A model generated the notes under the pieces. The model was given only the letters and a program-made list of their open reading frames with translations, was not told the DNA's origin and did not search any database. A stretch of 11,407 nucleotides of DNA from Phycisphaerae bacterium. GTDB taxonomy: Bacteria > Planctomycetota > Phycisphaerae > UBA1845. Each line of letters starts with the position of its first letter. Position 1 is the stretch's first letter. Shown here piece after piece: positions 6,008-11,407 of this stretch. A program made the translations under genes and the position numbers. The stretch is taken from positions 1-11,407 of the forward strand of contig JAJDDS010000015.1 in the NCBI GenBank assembly GCA_029260195.1. Direction: 5' to 3'.

Positions 6008-6787
6008 ATGGACCAAACATGGAGGGTTCACGTCGGTGATGGACAGCTTATCGCCACCGCCATTCACGACGGCCATGAGCTTCGGCCTGATGTGGCTGCG
6101 AACATGGCCCTTTCGGATAAGGAGCGTTTGCGCGAGGAGGATCCGTACACCGGCACCTGGGCGGCCATGGCTCCGACTCGCTTCGTATCCCTCTTGTCGA
6201 GATTCGAAGTCGATCTAAACCGACCGCGGGACAAGGCAGTTTATCTCACTCCAGCGGATGCATGGGGTCTGCACGTATGGAAGCAAGAACCGCCGGCGGA
6301 GCTTATCGCGCAGTCGCTGAAGGAATACGATAAGTTCTACTCAGCCATTCGGGGCGTGCTCGAGACGATCGAACGGACGTTCGGGAGGTTCGTCGTGTTC
6401 GACTTGCATACGTATAACCACCGGCGAGGCGGCCCGACCGGGCCGGTTGCAGACCAGGAGCGGAATCCGCAGGTGAACATCGGTACCGGAACTATGGATC
6501 GCGCCCGTTGGGCGAACATCGTGGACAGATTCATCGATGACCTACAAGTCTACGAGTTTCCCGGGGGAGCGCTGGATGTACGCGAGAACGTGAAGTTCCG
6601 CGGTGGACAATTCTCGCGATGGGTCCACGAGACGTTCCCGGAGACCGGCTGTACTATCGCAATCGAATTCAAGAAGTTCTTCATGGACGAATGGACGGGC
6701 GAAGGAGATCCGGCACTCGTGCGTGCGATCGGGGAAGCGTTGCGTTCCACCGTACCAGGCGTGCTCGCGGAACTGAATAGCCCATGA
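6008..6787 (+). CDS. N-formylglutamate-amidohydrolase-like protein
   Basis: This is a member of the N-formylglutamate amidohydrolase family (259 aa), zinc enzymes that cleave an acyl/formyl amide from an acidic amino acid. Family motifs run through the protein: IHDGHE (19-24), REEDPYTGTW (42-51), FEVDLNRPRDKAVY (66-79) and VFDLHTYNHRR (130-140). H20, H23, D132 and H134 are the likely metal or catalytic residues. No signal peptide is present, so it should be cytosolic. It is the first gene of the operon, behind a sigma-54 element and a strong ribosome-binding site. Its stop overlaps the peptidase start (ATGA at 6784). Histidine-degradation genes, the usual context for true N-formylglutamate hydrolases, are absent. 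The neighbouring ligases suggest a peptide-like or gamma-glutamyl substrate instead (inference). Confidence 0.88.
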   Translation: MDQTWRVHVGDGQLIATAIHDGHELRPDVAANMALSDKERLREEDPYTGTWAAMAPTRFVSLLSRFEVDLNRPRDKAVYLTPADAWGLHVWKQEPPAELIAQSLKEYDKFYSAIRGVLETIERTFGRFVVFDLHTYNHRRGGPTGPVADQERNPQVNIGTGTMDRARWANIVDRFIDDLQVYEFPGGALDVRENVKFRGGQFSRWVHETFPETGCTIAIEFKKFFMDEWTGEGDPALVRAIGEALRSTVPGVLAELNSP

Positions 6788-8706
6788 GTCAAGAGCTCGC
6801 GACAAAACAAACCGCAGCGGTGGATCGGCTGATCAGTACAATCTGTGTGCGCCTAAAGGAAAACAAGCGGGTCCGGCGGAAGCTACCTATATGGGGTCGG
6901 CTGCACATCGATCGCCAACTACCGTTCTTGTGTGTGTACCGTCGGCCGGTCGTCAGCGCCGATACTGGGACTGATCGGCTAGTCACTACTGAGGCGTCGT
7001 ACCTATTCGCCTCAGCACTTAGGGATCAGAAAGCCGCCGTATCAAAGCTGGTTGCGGGCGTGGTCCAGACTCTCGGGGCTGAGTTTGGCGCTTTTTTGTT
7101 GTTGGAGCTGTGGTCGGGAGACGTCGGAGATTTGCCTAACGCGCATGCGATTCAGTTTGCATCTCCGAGTTTTCGTGTATTCGCGCCGAGGAGTGAAAAG
7201 CAATCCGCATTCGTAGAAAAGTTCAAGCACTCGCTATCCCAAATCAAGATTAACCGGCAGCCAGCAGACGTAGAGGTCGTCTGGTCGTCACGTTGGAGTC
7301 CGCCTGAACTTGCCCCCGTCTTACAGTCCAGCTCCGCTCGAGAAATGCGATGCATGACGCTAGGGCTGGAGATTCACCCTATCTACCGGAATCCAGAAAC
7401 CGATGAACTGTACCCAGTCTTACTGCGCAATCTTCGACGCGAGTTAACGCGCGCGCTGCGCCGGACATTCTACGATTTTGCCCGTAAGCACACAGCGCAA
7501 CTGCCGACGCATTTTCACACGCTGGGACGGCGTGCCGTCGTGAAGGCAGTGTGGGACGTAGATCGGCAACTCGCCGAGGTCTCCGACAGCTTTGACTTTC
7601 TTCTTCAAGTTACGCCAGTTAACGCAGCGAGTGCGTGGCGCCTGTTTCGCAAACGCCGCTTCGAAGTCGCACCCGTTTTTCGTTACCGGCCGTTGCCGGT
7701 TGATCCGATCGTCTTGAAGCGTAAGCTGTATGCTACACCTCTGGAGCGTGTGGAGGATCCGACGCTCTTGCATCTACTGCGGGAAAAGCAGGATGAGCTT
7801 GACCGTAAGATTACGATGCTCGCCGACATCAACACGCCCCGATTCGTTCATGGCAGCCTGCAGGTATTTGGAGGAGTCGACAATGAGCTCAAACACGTAG
7901 CCACGGAATTGCTCGTTCATTTGCCGGCACGTTCGCGCGATCCTTCGAAGGGCCGCGAGCTAGATGCCAAGGCGTTCGCCAATCTTGCGGAGAAGGAGTT
8001 AGAAAGCCTGCGGCAACTTATGCCGGATTGCAACGCCCGTGTTCGGATCCGAGATGATATCGTCAGTACAATGGTGTCTCGCGGTTCGTTGCTGGTTCGC
8101 AAGAGCGCGAAGATAGCGGCTGGCAGGGTCACGGCGGTCTTACAACACGAGGTTGGCACGCATGTGTTGACCTACTGGAATGGTCGCGCTCAACCGTTCA
8201 GGCAGCTCTATTCTGGGCTTGCGGGCTACGAGGCGACGCAGGAGGGGTTGGCCGTTTTTGCGGAGTACTTGGTCGGCGGTCTTAGCCACCGGCGGCTTCG
8301 CACGCTGGCGGCGCGCGTCGTGGCGACGCGGCTCATGATCGACGGTGCTTCCTTCATCGAGACGTTTCGGGCACTGGACCGCACCCACGAACTCGATCAA
8401 CCTACGGCTTTCACCGTGACCATGCGGGTCTATCGCGGAGGCGGGCTAACCAAGGATGCGATCTACCTCCGGGGAATCATCAAACTACTTGATTACCTAA
8501 AAGGTGGAGGCGAACTCGATCCACTCTATGTTGGCAAGATGGCTCTCGAACATGTTCCGATCATGAAAGAGCTACAGTGGCGCAAGGTGCTGAGTGCGGC
8601 GCCTCTGCGTCCGGCGTACTTAGATGCCGCACATACGGCTGAACGGCTGGATCGCGTTCGCGCAGGGCTAACGGTCCTTGAGCTAAGTAAGGGCGCACAG
8701 TTATGA
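6784..8706 (+). CDS. QEGLA-motif zinc peptidase (DUF1704, MATCAP-like)
   Basis: This protein (640 aa) belongs to the DUF1704 family, annotated in bacteria as 'flavohemoglobin expression-modulating QEGLA motif protein'. The catalytic core is visible: HEVGTH (455-460) supplies two zinc-binding His and the general-base Glu, QEGLA (486-490) supplies the third ligand region, and RVYRGGG (548-554) is the family's downstream motif. Eukaryotic relatives (MATCAP) are carboxypeptidases that remove C-terminal Tyr from alpha-tubulin, so a carboxypeptidase-like activity is likely but the bacterial substrate is unknown. The N-terminal ~310 residues are less conserved and may position the substrate. There is no signal peptide or membrane helix. 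It starts inside the stop of the amidohydrolase gene, and its own TGA overlaps the ATG of the ATP-grasp relic, so the genes were built as a coupled series. Confidence 0.88.
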   Translation: MSQELATKQTAAVDRLISTICVRLKENKRVRRKLPIWGRLHIDRQLPFLCVYRRPVVSADTGTDRLVTTEASYLFASALRDQKAAVSKLVAGVVQTLGAEFGAFLLLELWSGDVGDLPNAHAIQFASPSFRVFAPRSEKQSAFVEKFKHSLSQIKINRQPADVEVVWSSRWSPPELAPVLQSSSAREMRCMTLGLEIHPIYRNPETDELYPVLLRNLRRELTRALRRTFYDFARKHTAQLPTHFHTLGRRAVVKAVWDVDRQLAEVSDSFDFLLQVTPVNAASAWRLFRKRRFEVAPVFRYRPLPVDPIVLKRKLYATPLERVEDPTLLHLLREKQDELDRKITMLADINTPRFVHGSLQVFGGVDNELKHVATELLVHLPARSRDPSKGRELDAKAFANLAEKELESLRQLMPDCNARVRIRDDIVSTMVSRGSLLVRKSAKIAAGRVTAVLQHEVGTHVLTYWNGRAQPFRQLYSGLAGYEATQEGLAVFAEYLVGGLSHRRLRTLAARVVATRLMIDGASFIETFRALDRTHELDQPTAFTVTMRVYRGGGLTKDAIYLRGIIKLLDYLKGGGELDPLYVGKMALEHVPIMKELQWRKVLSAAPLRPAYLDAAHTAERLDRVRAGLTVLELSKGAQL

Positions 8707-8863
8707 GAATTGGAATCTTGGTCAACTTCATGGACAGCGAGGTTGCCGGACAAACGACGCACCGGTCTTCTCCGAGGCGTCACCAATAGCGATGTAACAC
8801 AAAGGCGAATACATGAACTTCTATCGCCGGAGTTTTGGCAACGGGGACTTGGTCATCCTTTGA
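8703..8863 (+). pseudogene. Collapsed GshB-like ATP-grasp gene (internal deletion)
   Basis: The ATG at 8703 overlaps the peptidase stop and opens MRIGILVNFMDSEVAGQTTH, which aligns with residues 1-20 of both intact neighbours (MKIGFVVND..., MRIAFFVND...). Near 8765 the match jumps, in the +2 frame, to a counterpart of residues ~317-348: VFSEASPIAM, a stop (8795-8797), then HKGEYMNFYRRSFGN, ending LVIL at TGA 8861-8863. The neighbours read NFNQAV...YMEFYRRNF...STL and ...YMKYYRRNF...ATL there. About 295 codons (roughly 0.9 kb) are therefore missing, with a frameshift at the junction and a later nonsense change where the neighbours have Glu. The N-terminal frame itself stops at 8787-8789. It is a third ATP-grasp copy that has been lost. 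Confidence 0.82.
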
Positions 8864-8892
8864 TAATCTCGGTTTGTTCGGAGAACAGTTGA

Positions 8893-9939
8893 ATGAAAAT
8901 CGGCTTCGTAGTGAATGATATTGAGACGGAAGAAACCGGCTACACGACCAGTCGTCTTGCCGTGACCGCGATTAACCTCGGACACGAAGTTTGGACCATG
9001 GGCGTCGGTGAGCTAGCGTACGATGCCGATGAAAAGATTCGCGCCTGCGCTCGCGGAGTGTCAAAGAACAAGTACTCCAGCTCGAAGGTGTATCTTCGCG
9101 AGTTGCAAGGGCCGAAAGCCGTTCAGCGACGGATCACCATTGACGATTTGGATGTCTTGCTTCTCCGGAACGATCCTGCGAGCGACGCAAGCGTTCGACC
9201 CTGGGCAGCAAACGCAGGGATTCAGTTCGGCCGCATCGCGATGCGCCATGGCGTGATTGTTCTAAACGATCCGAACGGGCTCGCCCGCGCCATGTCGAAA
9301 ATGTACTTCCAAACTTTCCCCGAGGAAGTTCGGCCGATGACGATCATCACGCGAAATCGAGACGAAATCAAAGTCTTTGCAAAAGAACAGGGTGAGACTA
9401 TTGTCCTCAAGCCACTGCAGGGCTCGGGCGGTCAGAGTGTTTTTCTGGTCAGGCAGGAAGATGTTCCGAACCTCAATCAGATGATCGATGCTGTGAGCCG
9501 AGACGGTTACGTGATTGCACAGGAGTATCTACCGGCTGCCGCCGAAGGAGACATGCGGTTGTTCTTGATGAACGGACAACCCCTCCGCCATAAAGGCAAA
9601 TATGCCGCTTTTCGACGAGTCCGCACGGGCGGCGACATGCGTTCAAACATCCACGCCGGCGGCACGCTCAAGCAAGCCGAAGTTGACGCTACGGCGCTGC
9701 GCATTGCTGAGATCGTCCGGCCCAAGCTCGTACAGGACGGAATGTTCCTGGTCGGTCTGGATATTGTTGGTGACAAGCTCATGGAGATCAACGTGTTCAG
9801 CCCTGGCGGCCTCGGCAGCGCTCAAAAATTCGAAGGCGTGAACTTTAACCAGGCGGTGATTCACGCCCTGGAGCGGAAAGTTCAGTACATGGAATTCTAC
9901 CGTCGCAATTTCGACAACGTAGAAATGTCCACATTGTAA
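8893..9939 (+). CDS. Glutathione-synthetase-like ATP-grasp ligase, copy 1
   Basis: This is a GshB-type ATP-grasp enzyme (348 aa). The family activates a carboxylate as acyl phosphate with ATP and joins it to an amine. Features: N-terminal Rossmann-like strand MKIGFVVND, LLLRNDP (89-95), the VLNDPNGL turn (123-130), ATP-grasp Lys in VLKPLQGSGG (171-180), QEYL (210-213), EGDMRLF (218-224), and the metal- and substrate-binding GLDIVGDKLMEINVFSPGG (288-306) with D290, E298 and N300. All residues expected for activity are present. Unlike typical GshB, the C-terminus carries a tail, YMEFYRRNFDNVEMSTL, shared with copy 2. GGAG sits 9 bases before the ATG. Glutathione synthesis itself is not supported, since no gamma-glutamylcysteine ligase is nearby. 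A peptide or metabolite ligase working with the amidohydrolase and peptidase is more likely. Confidence 0.9.
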   Translation: MKIGFVVNDIETEETGYTTSRLAVTAINLGHEVWTMGVGELAYDADEKIRACARGVSKNKYSSSKVYLRELQGPKAVQRRITIDDLDVLLLRNDPASDASVRPWAANAGIQFGRIAMRHGVIVLNDPNGLARAMSKMYFQTFPEEVRPMTIITRNRDEIKVFAKEQGETIVLKPLQGSGGQSVFLVRQEDVPNLNQMIDAVSRDGYVIAQEYLPAAAEGDMRLFLMNGQPLRHKGKYAAFRRVRTGGDMRSNIHAGGTLKQAEVDATALRIAEIVRPKLVQDGMFLVGLDIVGDKLMEINVFSPGGLGSAQKFEGVNFNQAVIHALERKVQYMEFYRRNFDNVEMSTL

Positions 9940-9957
9940 CGGCGTGTCTGACGCCGT
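9939..9957 (+). other. Stem-loop immediately after ATP-grasp copy 1
   Basis: ACGGCGT (9939-9945) and ACGCCGT (9951-9957) make a perfect 7-bp GC-rich stem with a 5-base loop. It begins on the last base of the TAA stop. The following bases are A-rich, with only a broken T-run some ten bases on, so it is not a canonical terminator. It may stabilise the upstream message or reduce read-through between the two paralogues. Confidence 0.5.
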
Positions 9958-10029
9958 GAAAATGTTGTTTCCAGGATGAAGGAACAGCAAGGAGCAGAAA
10001 TCTGTGAATGCACGAGGATTGGAGACGAC

Positions 10030-11076
10030 ATGAGAATTGCGTTTTTTGTAAACGATGTGATGACGGAGCAGCATATCTATTCCACAACGCGAATGGCGAT
10101 GGCGGCGGCAAACCGTGGCCATGAATCCTGGCTGGTGGGCGCAGGTGATTTCGCCATGGATCCGGATGAAGTCATTCGCGCTCGAGCGCGGGCCGCGCCG
10201 AAGTCATCCTATAAGAACACCAGAACTTACTTAGCCGAGCTCCAGGGCGCGAAGGGTAGATCGGAGCGGATCTCCGTCGACGATCTGGACGTACTCATGC
10301 TGCGCAATGATCCGGCGGAAGATCAGGGTCGCAGAAACTGGGCACAGACTGCCGGGATCGTGTTCGGGCGCGTCGCGGTGAGGCGTGGCGTAATCGTTCT
10401 TAACGACCCTGCTGCCCTCGCGATGGCGATGAACAAGATGTACTTCCAGCTGTTTCCAGAAGAAGTGAGACCCAAGACGCTCATCACACGCGATCGCGGC
10501 GAGATCAGGCAATTTGCCGCTGAACTCGGCCACGATATCGTGATCAAGCCGCTTCAAGGCTCCGGAGGACAGGGCGTATTTCGTGTTCGCCACAATGACC
10601 TTGCCAATGTTAACCAGATGATCGAATCGATCGCGCGTGACGGTTACATTGTGGCACAAGAATACCTCAAAGACGCCGAAGAGGGCGATACGCGGCTGTT
10701 CATGATGAACGGCCAGCCGTTGAAACACAAAGGCAAGTATGCAGCCTTTCGCCGATTGCGTAAAGGCGATGACATGCGGAGCAACATCCACGCCGGAGGA
10801 GAAAAAGCTCCGGCAATCATCGATGAACGCGCGTTGCGTATCGCCGAAATCGTGCGCCCAAAGTTGGTGGAGGACGGTATGTTCCTGGTGGGCCTGGATA
10901 TCGTCGGTGACAAACTCATGGAGATCAATGTCTTTACTCCCGGCGGACTGGGCAGTGCCCGTCAATTCGAGAAGGTCAACTTCGCCCACGCTGTGATCAA
11001 CGCGTTGGAGCGAAAAGTAGATTACATGAAATACTATCGCCGGAATTTCAATAATGTGGACATGGCCACGCTGTAA
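10030..11076 (+). CDS. Glutathione-synthetase-like ATP-grasp ligase, copy 2
   Basis: This tandem paralogue of the preceding gene is also exactly 348 aa, with about 65% identity by eye and higher in the C-terminal half. It keeps every catalytic element: MLRNDP, VIKPLQGSGGQGVF with the ATP-binding Lys, VAQEYL, EGDTRLF, HKGKYAAFRR, and GLDIVGDKLMEINVFTPGG. Differences cluster in the first ~110 residues (substrate-side domain) and in the short loop after NIHAGG (EKAPAIID against TLKQAEVD), which suggests different substrates or sequential addition steps. I chose the ATG at 10030 because GGAG is at 10021-10024 and the N-terminus then aligns with copy 1. A start at 9976 would add 18 unmatched residues. 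The last residues, YMKYYRRNFNNVDMATL, match the tail of copy 1 and of the relic. Confidence 0.9.
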   Translation: MRIAFFVNDVMTEQHIYSTTRMAMAAANRGHESWLVGAGDFAMDPDEVIRARARAAPKSSYKNTRTYLAELQGAKGRSERISVDDLDVLMLRNDPAEDQGRRNWAQTAGIVFGRVAVRRGVIVLNDPAALAMAMNKMYFQLFPEEVRPKTLITRDRGEIRQFAAELGHDIVIKPLQGSGGQGVFRVRHNDLANVNQMIESIARDGYIVAQEYLKDAEEGDTRLFMMNGQPLKHKGKYAAFRRLRKGDDMRSNIHAGGEKAPAIIDERALRIAEIVRPKLVEDGMFLVGLDIVGDKLMEINVFTPGGLGSARQFEKVNFAHAVINALERKVDYMKYYRRNFNNVDMATL

Positions 11077-11105
11077 GCGATTCCGGCAGGCTGAGTAGGA
11101 GTACG

Positions 11106-11407
11106 ATGAAAACACACCAAGGACAGGAAGAGCTGATCCGGAGCGACGCTGCGCTGGCTGCGATGATCGGTCAAATAGCTCGAGCCGCAAACGCGAATGC
11201 GGTCATCTGTGGAACGGAAACAGGCGCGTTGTTTCGGAAACTGGCCGACACTGCCGAGGGTTTGCGATTAATCGCCGCAACACCCAACATCGATACGTAC
11301 AACACTTTGGTTCGTGATGGGTTCGAAGCAGTACGGCTGTCGCTGCGTGTCGCAAACAAGTACGGGCAAGCGCGGCACGGCGTGTCCACCGCCTTGAACG
11401 CGGGCAC
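11106..11407 (+). CDS. Partial: DacZ/DisA_N-associated N-terminal domain (possible diadenylate cyclase)
   Basis: The gene is open to the window end (100 codons, no stop) and starts with AGGAG (11096-11100) 5 bases before the ATG. The visible part has the look of a pyruvate-kinase C-terminal-like Rossmann domain: AVICGTETGALFRKLA, then LRLIAATPNIDTYNTLVRDGFEAVRL. A GQARHGVSTALNAG segment follows. In DacZ-type diadenylate cyclases, as I recall them, an N-terminal domain of this kind ends in a similar 'VR...LTRMGQIK.A...AL.RG' stretch before the DisA_N catalytic domain. If that holds, the missing part would carry the DGA and RHR motifs and make c-di-AMP. Alternatively it is a stand-alone PK_C-like domain. 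It lies 29 bases after ATP-grasp copy 2, so it is probably the next gene of the same operon. Confidence 0.55.
   Translation, partial: MKTHQGQEELIRSDAALAAMIGQIARAANANAVICGTETGALFRKLADTAEGLRLIAATPNIDTYNTLVRDGFEAVRLSLRVANKYGQARHGVSTALNAG

Noticed and set aside
9976..10029. Upstream start for ATP-grasp copy 2
   Set aside because: The extra 18 residues do not align with copy 1, and the ATG at 10030 has a proper GGAG.
10231..11190. 319-codon open frame on the minus strand opposite ATP-grasp copy 2
   Set aside because: It lies antisense to a clearly conserved enzyme, its translation shows no recognisable domain, and similar open antisense frames occur opposite copy 1. It is a codon-bias shadow.
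1..11407. CRISPR array, tRNA, rRNA, transposase or prophage genes
   Set aside because: I looked for regular direct repeats, cloverleaf-like segments and transposase/integrase motifs and found none. The gene losses here look like simple deletions, not insertion-sequence events.

Overview
The window is bacterial, protein-dense and moderately GC-rich, with no rRNA, tRNA, CRISPR array or insertion sequence that I can see. A eukaryotic-type Ser/Thr kinase with a PP2C phosphatase, a sigma-54 activator, a DksA-type zinc-finger protein and a GshB-like/QEGLA-peptidase operon sit together. This would fit a planctomycete-like or deltaproteobacterium-like genome, but no gene here fixes the phylum and the assignment is a weak inference.

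Layout. (1) 1-1775, plus strand: a small uncharacterised ORF, a 65-aa zinc-ribbon protein, a UPF0316/DUF2179 membrane protein and a TraR/DksA-type zinc-finger protein. (2) 1796-4043, plus strand: a hairpin, then a Ser/Thr kinase whose C-terminal third is four consecutive Cys4 zinc ribbons, coupled by an ATGA overlap to a PP2C phosphatase. (3) 4066-4324: a graveyard between convergent genes. It holds the first ~30 codons of a D-Ala-D-Ala-ligase-like ATP-grasp gene (plus strand) and a frameshifted fragment of an MscS-type mechanosensitive channel (minus strand). (4) 4321-5760, minus strand: a sigma-54 AAA+ activator with a receiver-like N-terminus that lacks the phosphoacceptor Asp. (5) 5761-6007: a divergent control region with a good sigma-54 -24/-12 element reading toward the next operon and inverted repeats upstream of it. 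(6) 6008 to the end, plus strand: N-formylglutamate-amidohydrolase-like protein, QEGLA/DUF1704 (MATCAP-like) zinc peptidase, a collapsed ATP-grasp pseudogene, two intact 348-aa GshB-like ATP-grasp paralogues, and the start of a gene resembling the N-terminal domain of DacZ/DisA_N-type diadenylate cyclases.

How it may work together (inference). The divergent activator probably drives the operon at 6008 through the sigma-54 promoter at 5931-5946. The operon combines amide-bond-forming ligases (ATP-grasp), an amidohydrolase and a carboxypeptidase-like zinc enzyme, which looks like a make-and-trim system for a small peptide or a peptide tag on a protein. A possible c-di-AMP synthase follows. The relics show that the locus once had more parts: at least one further GshB-like copy, a Ddl-like ligase and an MscS channel.
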